A stretch of 64,000 nucleotides of DNA from CADEED01 sp963711635 (GCA_963711635.1 CAVQEZ010000024.1:62001-126000), one strand, 5' to 3'; positions 7,113-19,290 are shown, numbered from the stretch's first letter. Program-made: numbers and translations. The notes: a model not told the origin generated them from the sequence alone.

Positions 7113-9236
7113 TCATTGACGCGCTGCACCGGGCCGCACCAGGACCAGGTCGCTTTGCGTGTCCTCGGTGTGCGTGTACAGCAGCGATCGGTCGTCGGGC
7201 GACACCGCGAGACCGAGCCCGCCGAGCGCTGTCGGCGAGTTGGGCAGCATGCCGGCGCTCTCGACCCGGCCACTGGCGAGCTCGTAGCGGCGTACCGCGA
7301 CCGGCACCTGTGCGCTGTCGGTGAAGTAGATAGCGCGATCGTTGGCCGCCCAGCTGTCGGCATATGCCAGGCGCGGCAGGCCCGGCAGCGGAGCTTCGTC
7401 GCCGCCTGCGAACGGCTTCGACCACAGTGCGACGCCATTGGGCTCGGCTACGTTGAAGATCACGCGCTCGCCGGCCACGGCGGCCTGGTAGGAGCGCTGC
7501 GCCGTGAAGCGCTGCGCCTCGCCGCCGTCGGCGGGCACGCGATACAGCCCCTCGCGCCCGTCGCTGGCCAGCAGGAAGCGGCAGTCGGCCGACCAGGCCG
7601 GCAACGCCAGGTTGGCCTGCGAGGAAAGTACCCGGCGCGGCACGCGCTCCAGCGTGTCGACGATGTAGATGGCGGACACCCCGGATTCGCGCGAATCGAA
7701 GGCGAGTCGCCGCCCGTCCGAGCACCAGGCGGGTCCACCGGTCAGTGGCCCATTGAATGACGTGAGGCGCGCGGCGTTGGCGCCATCGGCGTCCGCGATC
7801 CAGATCTCCGGGCTGCCCGAGCGGTTCGACTGGAACGCGATGCGCGAGCCATCGGGCGAGTAGTTGGGCGTGAGCTGCGCGCGCGTCGAGTAGATCCACT
7901 TGCGCGCTTTGGCGGCCGGCTCGTGCAACGGCAGCTGCCAGATGTCGATGACCTGGCGCGCACGCGCATACACCACGCGTCCGCCAAGGGCCGCGAGTCC
8001 CGGCGCCAGCGAGTCTTCCGGGGATGCCGGGCGCTCCGGTTTGCCGTCGAGGCCGAGAGTCCACACGCCGGTGCCGTCGCCCGAGTCATTGGCGACCAGC
8101 AGGTGCGCGGAATCGCGCCACGCGAGTCCCTGCGGCAGGCCACGGAAGCGTGCGATCTGGCGCGGCGGCGCCCCGGAGCCGGTGCCAGCCAGGTACACGC
8201 CGTAAACGGCCACGCTGCTGGTGCACACGAAGGCGAGTTGCCGCCCGTCCGCCGAGAATGCCGCGGCGCCGGCATGCCAGCATTCGGGCGCGCCGGGCAG
8301 CGGGCGCACCACCAAACTACCCAGGTCCAGCAGCCGCACCACGTGCGAGCCCCCGGGATTCACGGTCGAGAATGCCAGCGTGCCGCCGCCCGGCGACCAG
8401 GCGGGTTGCATCAGGGATTCCTGCGTGAACGCGCCGGATGCGAGCCTGCGTTCGGGGCCGCCCGTGGCGTCGATCATGAACAGACCACCACCGTCGCCCA
8501 GGCGCGCGAAGGCGATGCGTGCGCCATCCGGCGACCACGCGCCGGCAACGGCGGGAGCCGGCGACTCGGTCAGTCGGGTCAGGCGCTCCGAGTCCACCGG
8601 CCGGATGTACAGATCGAATCCCGCGCCGGGCTCGGATTCCCAGGCGAACAGCATGCGCGCGCCGTCGGGCGAGAGCGCGGGCATGTGTTCCTCGCCCAGC
8701 AGCGTGGTCAACGGCGCCACGATGAGCGGAGTGCCCGCCGGCGACGTCACCGCCTGCGGACCGACCGTACCGACCGTCACCTCGGGAGGCAGCCAGCGCA
8801 GCGCGGCCAGGGTGATGCCCAGGGCGACCACCGCGATGACGGCCGCGGCCGCCAATCGAGTGCCGCGCGACAGCGGCTGGTGCGGTCCCTCCGGTGAAGT
8901 GGCGGCCGGCAAGCCGACGAAACGATATCCCCGCCGCGGCAGGGTCTCGATGAATTTCGGGCTCTCGGCACTGTCGCCCAGCGCCTCGCGCAGCCGGTTG
9001 ATGATGGCATTCAGTCCCTGCTCGAATTCCACCACGCGCTTGTCCGGCCAGAGGCGGGTGCGCAGTTCTTCGCGCGTCACCAGCTGGCCGGGGCGCTCCA
9101 GCAGCGCGGCGAGTGCCTGGAAGGACTGGTTGGGCAGCTTTACCAGCGCCCCGTCCCGGAAAAGCTCCTGACTCTGCAGGTCGACTTCGAACTCCGCGAA
9201 GCGGATCCGAAAGGATGGTGTTGCCGATGCGCTCAT
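7113..9236 (-). CDS. Transmembrane winged-helix regulator with TolB-like beta-propeller
   Basis: This is a probable one-component membrane sensor-regulator of 707 residues. Residues about 8-108 form an OmpR/CadC-type winged helix: FEVDLQSQELFRDGALVKLP, LTREELRTRLWP-like recognition region, and the closing wing ETLPRRGYRFVG. A single membrane helix follows at about residues 125-150 (AAAAVIAVVALGITLAALRW). The rest is periplasmic and built of PD40/TolB-type repeats, such as PDGARMLFAW, PDGARIAFAR, PDGSRIAFQSNRSG and DGRRLAFDSRESG. I chose ATG 9236 because the open frame upstream lacks any domain. It is divergent from a TonB-dependent receptor (9311), which suggests that it controls that receptor. 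Confidence 0.88.
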   Translation of the reverse strand: MSASATPSFRIRFAEFEVDLQSQELFRDGALVKLPNQSFQALAALLERPGQLVTREELRTRLWPDKRVVEFEQGLNAIINRLREALGDSAESPKFIETLPRRGYRFVGLPAATSPEGPHQPLSRGTRLAAAAVIAVVALGITLAALRWLPPEVTVGTVGPQAVTSPAGTPLIVAPLTTLLGEEHMPALSPDGARMLFAWESEPGAGFDLYIRPVDSERLTRLTESPAPAVAGAWSPDGARIAFARLGDGGGLFMIDATGGPERRLASGAFTQESLMQPAWSPGGGTLAFSTVNPGGSHVVRLLDLGSLVVRPLPGAPECWHAGAAAFSADGRQLAFVCTSSVAVYGVYLAGTGSGAPPRQIARFRGLPQGLAWRDSAHLLVANDSGDGTGVWTLGLDGKPERPASPEDSLAPGLAALGGRVVYARARQVIDIWQLPLHEPAAKARKWIYSTRAQLTPNYSPDGSRIAFQSNRSGSPEIWIADADGANAARLTSFNGPLTGGPAWCSDGRRLAFDSRESGVSAIYIVDTLERVPRRVLSSQANLALPAWSADCRFLLASDGREGLYRVPADGGEAQRFTAQRSYQAAVAGERVIFNVAEPNGVALWSKPFAGGDEAPLPGLPRLAYADSWAANDRAIYFTDSAQVPVAVRRYELASGRVESAGMLPNSPTALGGLGLAVSPDDRSLLYTHTEDTQSDLVLVRPGAARQ

Positions 9237-9310
9237 GTGAGGCAGATGTAACCGACGTGTGAGGCCGGTTCCATTGTGGCAGATGGGGCCGGTGCCGAGA
9301 TTTGCGGCCC

Positions 9311-11409
9311 ATGAAAACGCCAAAACCTGGGTCTCAGGCTGGTCCCCAAAGCAGCCGTCATCGCCGCGCTGGCCATCGCCATGGCCGCTGTCATCGTGGC
9401 TCCGCTCCATGCCGCGGACGCCATCGCCGCCTCCACCGAAGGCGCGCCGCTGCGTTATGGCGCGGACTGGTACCGCTCGTTCGCGCCGCGCACGGCGCTC
9501 GACATGGTGCGCCAGACGCCGGGCTTCTCGCTCGACGAGGGCGAGGCCCGGCGCGGGCTCTCGGGCGCCGTGGGCAATGTGCTGGTGGACGGCCGGCGAC
9601 CCAGCGCCAAGGAGCAGACGCTGCAGGAAATCCTGCAGCGGATTCCGGCCGGCCAGGTGCAAAGCATCGAGATTCTGCGCGGCGCGCAGACCGCCGGCGA
9701 CGCATCCGGCCAGGCGGTGCTGTTGAATGTGATCCGTACGCCGTTCACGGGCCAGGGCGTGGGATCCATGGGATTCGAATACGCCCAGCAGCACCGCCCC
9801 ATGCCGAACGGTTTCATGGCATGGACCGGACGCGCCCACGCCATCGATTACGCCGTGGGCGCATCCACCTACAGCCTGCGGCGCGAGCTGCCGGGCACGC
9901 GCGCTCTCACCGACGCGCAGGGTAATTCCACCGGCACGAGGCGCGACACCTCGCCGCGGGATTTCGGCGAATACACCGTGAACGGCGAAGCCGCATTCGA
10001 GCTCGGCGGCGGACGTCTGCGCATGACCGGCCAGGCGCATTACGAGCGCTATCACGAGGATTCGGTCATCGACACGTACGACACCGCCGACGAGTTCGCC
10101 GGGTCGACTTTCAATCCGTATACGGAAAGCCGCCGCAGCGCGGAGTTCGGTGGCCATTTCGATCGCGAGTTCGGCGACTGGAGCCTGTCCAGCGTGCTGC
10201 TGCTGACGCGCGGCCGCTTCGCCAGCGACGTGACATCGACGCAGCAGCGACGCGATCGGCAGTCCGGTCTACCGGTATGCGCAGGAACTCGAACGCGACA
10301 GCGGCGAATCCATCCTGCGCGGCACGCTGGCGCGCGACCTCGGCAGCTCGCAGCGCCTCGAGCTCGGTATCGAAGGCGCGCTGAACACTCTCGATGCCGT
10401 GCTGGTGGCGACCCAGGATTTCGGTGGCGGCACGGTTCCCGTGGACGTGCCGAATTCCAACGTACTCATCGAGGAGAAGCGCGCCGAGGCTTTCGTGAAT
10501 CACAGCTGGCGCATCGACGCGCACTGGTCGTTGGACTGGCGCCTCGCGGGCGAATTCTCGCGGCTGGACTTCAGTGGCCAGGACTTGAGTGAAGATACCA
10601 ACCAGGTGGTGGAGCTGGCGTACGCCAAGCCCTCGGTGCAGCTCACGCGCAGCTTCGGCAACTCCAACCAGTGGCGGGCGCGCGTGTTTCGCGACGTGGG
10701 CCAGCTGGATTTCAACGATTTCGTGTCTTCGCTGTCGCTGTCCGATGAGCGTGTCGAAGGGGGCAATCCGGATCTCAAGCCACAGACCTCGTGGGATGCC
10801 GAGCTGGCTGCGGACCTGCGGCCCGGCGCCGACGTCGCGCTGACGCTGGCGGTTTTTCATCGCTGGGTCAGCGACACCGCCGACTTCGTGCCCGTCGGGC
10901 CGCCGGATGAACTCGTAGATGCGCCCGGCAACATCGGCGCCGGGCGCATCTACGGCCTGCACGTGACGGCGCGCGCGCCGTTGAAGATTGTTCGCGGCGC
11001 CACTCTCACGTTCGATGGCACGCGCCAGGAATCCCGCGTCACCGATCCGCTGACGCGTGAAACGCGCGGCATTTCGGAGTTCCAGGACTGGCAGCTGGCC
11101 GCGGGCCTTCGGCAGGACCTGCCACGCCTGGCCTGGGGATTCAACTACACGCAGAAGTCCGTGAGCAGTTCATACCTGCTCGCGGAAATCGATCGCACGC
11201 GCGCGAGTCCCTCGCTCGATGGCTTCTTCGAGCTGGCGCTGGCGCGCGGCATGCGGCTGCGTTTCTCCGCGGTTTCGTTGTTAGGCCAGCCGGAGCTGCG
11301 CGACCGGCTGTTCTACGCGCCGGATCGCCGCGGCGCATTCGAGCACGCGGAGATTGGCGAGCGCGATCCGGGGACCTGGTACCAGTTGAGCATTTCCGGG
11401 AGCTTCTGA
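9311..11409 (+). CDS. TonB-dependent receptor (frameshifted)
   Basis: This is an outer-membrane receptor for TonB/ExbBD-energised uptake. ATG 9311 (MKTPKPG) needs a one-base shift near 9335 to join LRLVPKAAVIAALAIAMAAV, a good signal peptide ending LHAADA; within the main frame alone the first ATG is 9381. The plug contains VGNVLVDGRRPSAKEQTLQE and IEILRGAQTAGDASGQAVLL. A second shift near 10243-10252 links to the barrel, with strands ending in WYQLSISGSF, whose terminal Phe is the outer-membrane insertion signal. About 699 residues in total. No carboxypeptidase-like N-terminal domain is seen. The substrate is unknown; the divergent winged-helix/propeller regulator is the obvious partner. Confidence 0.88.
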
Positions 11410-11484
11410 CGCGGATCGGCGCCGCTTTGCCTTGCCGCGCCGCGCTGCCGTAAGCTCCGGGCACTAAAACAACCGGGGAATGCC

Positions 11485-11881
11485 ATGGGTCTCGCAAAAG
11501 AATTCCGAGAATTCGCGATGAAGGGCAGCGTCATCGACCTGGCAATCGGCGTCATCATCGGTGCCGCCTTCGGCAAGATCGTGACGTCGCTGGTCGAGGA
11601 CATCATCATGCCGCCACTGGGCAAGGTGATCGGTGGCGTGAACTTCACGGACCTCGCAGTCAGCCTCGGCACGGATCCGGCCGGCAAAGAGGTGCTGTGG
11701 AAATACGGCAACTTCCTGCAGATCAGCTTCCAGTTCCTGATCGTGGCCTTCGTGCTGTTCATGCTGATCCGCACCATCAACAAGCTCAAGAAGCCGGATC
11801 CGGCCGCGCCGCCGCCGGCGCCGCGCCGCGCAGGAAGTGCTGCTGCGCGAGATTCGCGACCTGCTCGCGAAGAAGGTCTGA
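11485..11881 (+). CDS. mscL: Large-conductance mechanosensitive channel MscL (3' frameshift)
   Basis: MscL is an inner-membrane pentameric channel that opens under hypo-osmotic shock. The product begins MGLAKEFREFAMKGSVIDLA and has the pore helix GVIIGAAFGKIVTSLVED and the second membrane helix LQISFQFLIVAFVLFMLIR. In the uncorrected frame it runs to 11892 with an atypical tail. One base further along, however, the sequence reads the family tail QEVLLREIRDLLAKKV followed by TGA 11879-11881. A one-base insertion near 11825-11830 therefore best explains the end, and the corrected length is about 131 residues (136 in E. coli). Confidence 0.95.
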
Positions 11882-11892
11882 GCAAGCCCTGA

Positions 11893-12249
11893 GTGACGGC
11901 CGCCGTTCGCCATCCCTGGATGTTCCGGACGGCGGCCGTCGTCTATCTACTGCTCGGCGCCAGCATGACCTGGCGCTTTGGATTCACCGCCTACGACCCG
12001 GCACATCGCCCCTGGGGCATCGGAGCCGGTCTGCTGGCCCTGGTCGTGGGCGCTTTCCTGTTGCGGCGGGCACGCTGGGCCATCGGGTTATCTGCCATCG
12101 GCGCAGCCATCATCGCCATGGCCGCCGCGGTGGCGGCGCCGGTCATGCACGGGCCGGTGATCCTCGCGTTCGCGGCGGTTGCCATCGTGTTCGGCCTGTA
12201 CGCGGCCATGGCCGGCCGCGTGCTGCTCGAACGCGGTGAAAACGCCTAA
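11893..12249 (+). CDS. Small integral membrane protein
   Basis: This is a 118-residue hydrophobic protein with four probable membrane segments: AAVVYLLLGASMTWRFGFTA, the GIGAGLLALVVGAFLLRR stretch, AIGLSAIGAAIIAMAAAVAA and PVILAFAAVAIVFGLYAAMA. No catalytic motif or named family was recognised. The start could be GTG 11893 or ATG 11920 (MFRTAAVVY); the second is not inside the left arm of the inverted repeat at 11895-11940. It may share a transcript with mscL. It converges with pepQ and overlaps its stop by 4 bases. Confidence 0.7.
   Translation: MTAAVRHPWMFRTAAVVYLLLGASMTWRFGFTAYDPAHRPWGIGAGLLALVVGAFLLRRARWAIGLSAIGAAIIAMAAAVAAPVMHGPVILAFAAVAIVFGLYAAMAGRVLLERGENA
11895..11940 (+). repeat. 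Perfect 12-bp inverted repeat after mscL
   Basis: GACGGCCGCCGT (11895-11906) and ACGGCGGCCGTC (11929-11940) are perfect reverse complements separated by 22 bases. The repeat follows the corrected mscL stop and covers the GTG start of the next gene. No T-run follows. It could attenuate transcription or mask the GTG start, in which case ATG 11920 in the loop would be used. Confidence 0.4.
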
Positions 12250-13601
12250 CCCCGCGTCGCGTCGAACCCCGGCCGCGTGAGATTCTCATGGCTGCCTGGG
12301 AGCGCGACCACATCGTCCTCGATGCGGATGCCGCCGAACTTCTTCAGCTGCTCGACGCGCTTCCATTCGATCATCTTGCCGATCGGCTTCTCGCGCGCCT
12401 CATTCAACAGCTGATCGATGAAATAGACGCCGGGCTCCACGGTGACCACGAACCCATCTTCCAACTTCCTCGTCAGGCGCAGGAAAGGATGGTTGTAAGG
12501 CCGCTCGATCTGCTTGCCGTCGGGCGAACCCTGGGTGCCGCCCACGTCGTGCACCTGCAGGCCTAACAAGTGTCCGATGCCGTGCGGGTAGAAGACCGTG
12601 GTCAACGCCTGATCGATGGCCTCGTCCGCACTCACCGTGATGACGCCGGCCTCGCGCAGGAACTCGCTGATGGCGCGATACGAGGCCTGGTGGAAATCCC
12701 GCCAGTCGAGCCCGGCGCGCACCTGCGCGCAGAGTTTCAATTGCAGTCCATCGAACTGCCTGATGAGACCGGCGAACTCGGCGTCGTCGAATGAATACGT
12801 ACGCGTGATGTCGCTGGCGTAGCCCGCGAACTCGGCGCCGGCATCGATCAACAACGAGTGCAGCTTCCCGGGCGCGCGCCGCTCCTGGAACTGGTAGTGC
12901 AGCACCGCGCCGTGCTCGTTCAGCGCGACGATGGGGTTGTACGGCAGCTCCTGCTCGCGCAGCCCGCAGGCCTTCATGAATTCCAGCGCGATCTCGAACT
13001 CGCTGGCCCCCGCGCGGAAGGCGCGCTCGGCGGCGAGATGGCCCCGTGCGCCGAGCAGATTGGCCTCGCGCAGACAGGCGAGCTCATAGGGTGTCTTCGC
13101 GGCACGCGCGTAGTCGAGCTGCGCCAGCAGATGCTGGGGATTGATGGCGCCGGGACCCCAGCCGACCAGCTCGGGGTAGGGCGCGCCGATGAAGGCCGCG
13201 CGTGACAGGTCCCTGGGCAGGGCAGCGCGCGTTGCTTCACGGCTGCCCACGCTCACGATGTCGAACTCCCGCGTCCAATAGGCGTCGGGCAAGGTCGGTG
13301 ACTGGTGCCAGTAGTCCACCGGCTGATGGATCAACAGCTGCGGCTTCTTGCCGGGCGTGAAGTAGACGAAGGAGTCCGGCGCGTCGGCCAGCGGCGCCCA
13401 TGCCTTGAATGGCGCCTGCGCCCTGAATGGCAGGTGGTGGTCGTCGAGGAACAGCAGCGGCGGCGTGCCTGAGTGCAGCAGCAGGGCGTCGTAGCCGGTG
13501 CTCGCGAGCGCGGCGGAGGCGCGCTTCTTCACGACGTCGAGATGCCGGGCGAACAGTTCGGGCCAGCTCGGCGCGTTTTGTTTAATGGCGGGTGAATTCA
13601 T
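12246..13601 (-). CDS. pepQ: Xaa-Pro dipeptidase
   Basis: This cytoplasmic metallopeptidase cleaves dipeptides with C-terminal proline and belongs to the M24B pita-bread family. The intact 451-residue frame is close to the 443 of E. coli PepQ. All five metal ligands are visible: Asp253 in LLIDAGAEFAGYASDITRTY, Asp264 in the same stretch, His340 (FYPHGIGHLLG), Glu389 (TVEPGVYF) and Glu428 (GIRIEDDV). The N-terminal creatinase-like domain occupies about residues 15-160. It is transcribed alone, divergent from the small lipoprotein gene at 13869. PepQ-type enzymes also hydrolyse organophosphates as a side activity, which cannot be judged here. Confidence 0.95.
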   Translation of the reverse strand: MNSPAIKQNAPSWPELFARHLDVVKKRASAALASTGYDALLLHSGTPPLLFLDDHHLPFRAQAPFKAWAPLADAPDSFVYFTPGKKPQLLIHQPVDYWHQSPTLPDAYWTREFDIVSVGSREATRAALPRDLSRAAFIGAPYPELVGWGPGAINPQHLLAQLDYARAAKTPYELACLREANLLGARGHLAAERAFRAGASEFEIALEFMKACGLREQELPYNPIVALNEHGAVLHYQFQERRAPGKLHSLLIDAGAEFAGYASDITRTYSFDDAEFAGLIRQFDGLQLKLCAQVRAGLDWRDFHQASYRAISEFLREAGVITVSADEAIDQALTTVFYPHGIGHLLGLQVHDVGGTQGSPDGKQIERPYNHPFLRLTRKLEDGFVVTVEPGVYFIDQLLNEAREKPIGKMIEWKRVEQLKKFGGIRIEDDVVALPGSHENLTRPGFDATRG

Positions 13602-13759
13602 GGACGAATTCTATGCGGGTCATGGCGCGGGCAAGTCATTGATGCATTGCAACAAATCGCGCTTTCGACGCGATGGAAAGGCCATCCATCGCGTTTAGCG
13701 CTTTGGCGACATGCTCGGGATCCGACGCTCTGTCGCAAGACACGGACAAATTTTTGTAG

Positions 13760-13791
13760 TTGTTTCAAATGAATCCGGGACTCGATAAAAT
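13760..13791 (+). promoter_or_regulatory. Possible sigma-70 promoter for the small lipoprotein
   Basis: TTGTTT (13760-13765) and GATAAA (13784-13789) are separated by 18 bases in an AT-richer stretch that stands out in this GC-rich window, about 80 bases before ATG 13869. The match is approximate and rests on position and composition. Confidence 0.35.
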
Positions 13792-13868
13792 CCCGCGCCG
13801 CGATGCAAATCGCGTCACAAACGTTTGTTTGGCTCACTTACCACTAGATCTTTTTGGGGTACCCCTAC

Positions 13869-14090
13869 ATGAAATTGAAACTCGCTCTTGCCGCCTCGGT
13901 CGCGGCCCTTGCGCTGATTGCCTGCAGCAAGCAGGAAGCCGCTGCTCCTGAAGCCGCTGCTCCGGCGGCCGAGCCCGCTCCGGCCCCTGAGGCTGCTGCT
14001 CCTGAGGCTGCTCCGGCTCCCGAAGCCACTGCTCCGGCCGATGGCACCACGCCGCCGGCCGAAGCTCCGGCTGAGGCCCCGAAGCCGTAA
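13869..14090 (+). CDS. Small Ala/Pro/Glu-rich lipoprotein
   Basis: This is a 73-residue probable lipoprotein. MKLKLALAASVAALALIAC ends in a clear lipobox (LIAC), followed by SKQEAAAPEAAAPAAEP and about ten Ala-Pro-Glu units up to the C-terminus. Serine after the modified Cys would favour outer-membrane sorting. The low-complexity tail resembles flexible spacers of envelope lipoproteins, and no catalytic domain is present. GGGGT about 8 bases upstream supports ATG 13869; an in-frame start 15 bases earlier would only add MGYPY. It is flanked by an AT-rich promoter-like region and a strong terminator, so it is probably a highly transcribed single gene. Confidence 0.8.
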   Translation: MKLKLALAASVAALALIACSKQEAAAPEAAAPAAEPAPAPEAAAPEAAPAPEATAPADGTTPPAEAPAEAPKP

Positions 14091-14133
14091 TCGATTCGTC
14101 GATTATTGCCTCGAGCCAAATGGCTCAATGACG

Positions 14134-14175
14134 GCCCGGGCAGAACGTAACAACGTCTGCCCGGGCTTTGTCTTT
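14134..14175 (+). terminator. Rho-independent terminator of the small lipoprotein gene
   Basis: GCCCGGGCAGA, starting at 14134, pairs with TCTGCCCGGGC, ending at 14166, and the stem extends by two more pairs past a bulged A. TTTGTCTTT follows the stem. It lies about 45 bases after the lipoprotein stop and just before the acetyltransferase start. Confidence 0.88.
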
Positions 14176-14655
14176 CTGGGGGGAGCGTGACGGTCAGTGT
14201 CAGGGATGCGCGCGGCGCTGCCCGCGATCGCGAGTGGATCGAAAGCGTCTACCGCGACTACCTCGACGATCTTTCGCCGTTGAACACCGGCGTGTTCAGC
14301 GCGACTTCGCTCGGCGAGATCGGTTACAGCGAATCCGACCAGCTGGCGCGCTGGTTCGGCGATCCTTCCGTCAATCCCCTCGTGATCCTGCGCGGCAGCG
14401 AGCCGGTGGGTTTCGCCATGGTGGCGCGCGGCGCGATGCCGGGCCGGCCGCCGGTCGACTTCCGCATGGCGGAGTTCTTCGTGGGAAGAACCCATCGTCG
14501 CCGCGGCATCGGCCAGTTGGCGGTCGAGCTCATCCTCAATCGTTTCGCCGGCCGCTGGGAAATCACCGAGTACCTGCGCAATCCGGTGGCGGTGTCGTTC
14601 TGGCGCCGCGTCGTGGCTAACTACACCAAGGGCAAGTACCAGGAGCGCGTCACCA

Positions 14656-16419
<1,764 letters not shown>

Positions 16420-16568
16420 CCGGACATCCTTCCGGGAACCTCAGCGCGTTGCGGCGCAACTCACCTGTGTTGGCGCCGGTGGTGCGGTCCGCGCGAGCCT
16501 TGTTTACCGATTGCGAGTGCTCGGGCAGGAGACCAAGGGGGGTTCTGTGCCATCGGCGCCAGCACTCC

Positions 16569-18554
16569 CTACTGGATCGCCGGAATTCCCAGGTGGATCG
16601 AATCCTCGGGCGTGCCGAACTCCGAGGCCTTCGGCTTGCGCGTGGTCGCGGCGCAGTTTTCCCGAATGCAGCTCGTCGAGCTTCGCGTGCGTGGCCTTGG
16701 CCGCCGCGACCAGCTCCGGATACGGGCGGTCGGTGACGTCGATCCAGCCGATGTTGTAGTTCTCGCCGTCGCGCCGCCCGGTCGCGGGCTGATCGATCCA
16801 TTGATACCAGTGCGTGCCGACGATGGCCGGATGCTCGGCGGCGTGCTCCACGTAGTACGAATACGCGACGCCACGTTCGGTCTGGTTCATCGGTCTGCAC
16901 GAGGCCCGGCGCGAGACCGCGCTCGGGCACGCCGAAGTGAAACTCGCCGATCAGGATGGGCAGTTCTGGTGATGGCGTACACGCGATCGATGAAATCCTT
17001 CGGCGGCGCCCAGCGGTACTTGTTCATGCTGTACACGTCGAATCCGCGTGCCAGCGCGATCACGTCGTCGGGCGGCGTGCCGCCGAAGCGGATGCCGAGA
17101 TTCAGGTGGTTAGGGTCGTGCGCGCCTCACGGCCGCGTTGACGATCTCGAGGTAACGCGTGAACGCCGCGTGTACCAGCGCCTTGCGCGTCGCGCGGCGT
17201 GTCGCCCTTGCGCGAGCTCGGCCTTGAAGCGCTTCTGGATCGCGCTCGCGCGGCCCCGCGAGCACGCAGATCGACCAGCTGGCTTTCACGCGCCGGCCAC
17301 GGCGGCTCGTTGCCGATGAAGTAGCCGATCATCCAGGGATCGGCCTTGCGCGGCGCCGAGCTGCTGCGCGGCTTCGCGGTCCACGCGCCGCGCGAATGCG
17401 TCGCGAATACACGTCGGGCATGCCCATGATGGCGCCTTCGATCTGCTGCCAGCCGCGCAGCGGATACACATACGGCTGGCGCTGCGTGGAGTCTCGCGGG
17501 CAGCGCATCGTTGAGCTGCGGCGCCGTAGGCGGTGTTCAGGCCCCAGGCCCGCATGCGCCGCGACGTGAGCTGCGCGCTCGGGCGCACGCCAGTCGCTCG
17601 CCGAAGCGCTGCTAGCAGGTTGGCGACGATAGAACGACACCGGATCGCGCAGCGGATCGGCGCCGGCGTTCGGCGCGGGAATCTGCGCGGCGGTGGGAAT
17701 GCTGGCAAACAACTTGGCGCGGCCGACGATCTGCGTGCGCGGCGGATCCGCGCCGGCGCCGTTCACGCCCGCGGACTAGAAACGGCAACCTTCCGGATCG
17801 ACGAACCACCAGCGCGCGCCGATCTTCTCCACGCGGAAAAAGCCCGTGCGCCTTGCGCCTGTCCGCGGCAAAGCCGCCATATCGACAGGCCTGCGACCGC
17901 TGGCTGGGCACGAGCATGCGGTCTTCCGGCGCTCCATTCCTTGATCAGCGCCGCGTGTGAGCGTGCCTTGCCCGGCCAGTCGGCATGGACGTACTGGCCG
18001 AAGTCGTCGATCAGCGGAGCGCCGCCGTCGAGCACCGCGTCTCCCGGATCGGTTTTCGACAGGCTGACTTTGCGAATCTCGACGCGTCGATGCGCGCACC
18101 GGATATCGCATCGTGACGCTGATGCGCGCGCACGTGCGCGACCGGCGCATGCCCGCCGGCCTCGATGTTGATCCAGTAGCTGTTGCGCGGCTGGTTCACG
18201 GTGGACGCCAGTTCGTCGGCGTCGCCGAGGCCCTGGCGGAAAGAAGCGCAGCGGGATCGAAGCGCGCACCCAGACGCCGGCGAAAGGATGAATGCGCTTG
18301 GAGACGTTGCCTTCGTCGCTCACCAGGCCGAGCTCGAAGCGCTGGCTGGTGGAGGAGCGGAACTCGACCACGAGGAAATCGGCATCCGTCCAGTCCGTCG
18401 GGAGAGCCGGATCGAGATCCGCCGAGAGGCCATTGGGTGGTGGAAACATCGCTCGCGAAGGTCGCCTTCTGCGGCGCGGCGTGAGCGCTAGCAAACATCA
18501 GCCGGCCAGCAAGCGAACGCGGCTCAGCCACGCGCCGAATCTTGCATCTCGCAT
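16569..18554 (-). CDS. Secreted GH50-like glycoside hydrolase (multiply frameshifted)
   Basis: This is a probable exported clan GH-A glycosidase. MRDARFGAWLSRVRLLAG from ATG 18554, joined by a one-base shift to LMFASAHAA, forms a signal peptide. A jelly-roll-like N-terminal part follows (DADFLVVEFRSSTSQRFELG). Then come IGARWWFVDPEGCRF, the stretch RRMRAWGLNTAYGAAAQ, MIGYFIGNEPPWPARESQ (the NE pair is the expected acid/base site) and HPAIVGTHWYQWIDQPATG with DGENYNIGWIDVTDRPYPEL. These match the pattern I know from GH50 beta-agarases and their relatives. The frame ending GIPAIQ stops at 16569. More than ten shifts interrupt about 650 residues. The substrate is not certain; agarose-like or other galactans are possible. 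It is divergent from pectate lyase. Confidence 0.65.
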
Positions 18555-19067
18555 CCCCTCGTGAACAGCGCGCAGTCTATGCGAAAGCGCCTCGTGGAAA
18601 CCGGATGGAAAAGTTCCGACCGCGTCGGCAGTCGGCACGCGCGCAACAGGTATTCTCTGCGAGCGACGCGCACGGAAACAATTTCGACGATTCGTGGCAC
18701 GCGCTCGAAAGATTTTCGAACGACTCCAGGAACTCGAAAATTCAGTTCGCGTAGTCGCGTGCGGCGCGCCTGCGGCGCCGGAATTGACCGCACTGAGACA
18801 AAGCACGTCGCGAAGATTCGTCGGGCTCGCGGCACCACGCTGGGGCGACGTTCGTTCGGCGAGTCCGCATCGTCGCAACGCGCGCACTCCAGTCTAACTT
18901 CCCGGCGCGCGCGGTCGCGGAAACAGCGCAAATACAGCGGTTCCACGTGCAGACTTGTCCCGCGCCACGGCGCGACACATCGAGCGATGGATACCGGTGT
19001 CATGAATTGCGCTTCAACGCGTCATTTTCGCCGACGCGATGTCAGCGTATTGCCGCAGCGACAATTC

Positions 19068-19085
19068 ATGTCCACCGGTAGACAT
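19068..19085. promoter_or_regulatory. Near-perfect 18-bp palindrome, LacI-type operator candidate
   Basis: ATGTCCACCGGTAGACAT is an even palindrome with one mismatched pair and a central CG, the geometry of LacI-family operators. It lies about 83 bases upstream of the TTGACA element and 290 bases before the pectate lyase start. The palindrome is seen; the regulator is unknown. Confidence 0.45.
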
Positions 19086-19150
19086 AATCTCGCCATGCAT
19101 CGGGACAAACCTGGCGCGGTGGGGGACATGTCTTCGGACAACGAAATAGT

Positions 19151-19179
19151 TTGACAAGAGTTTTTTCGCGGGCTTACCG
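19151..19179 (+). promoter_or_regulatory. Possible promoter upstream of pectate lyase
   Basis: A consensus -35 TTGACA (19151-19156) is followed after 17 bases by TTACCG (19174-19179), a weak -10. A T-rich stretch lies between them. The pectate lyase ATG is about 200 bases downstream, so a long leader would result. Confidence 0.35.
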
Positions 19180-19276
19180 TCCGCCGCCGTCGATGCTGGT
19201 CTGTCTGGTTTTTCCGGCGAATCGGCATCGGCGCATCGACGCACATCGTCGATGCAGAAAAGGGGGATGGTTGCGT

Positions 19277-19290
19277 ACCGCTCGAGCGGT
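19277..19290. repeat. Perfect 14-bp palindrome in the pectate lyase leader
   Basis: ACCGCTCGAGCGGT is a perfect even palindrome with a central CG, 86 bases before the pectate lyase ATG and downstream of the TTGACA element. It would suit a repressor site within the transcribed leader, but could also arise by chance in GC-rich DNA. Confidence 0.35.
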
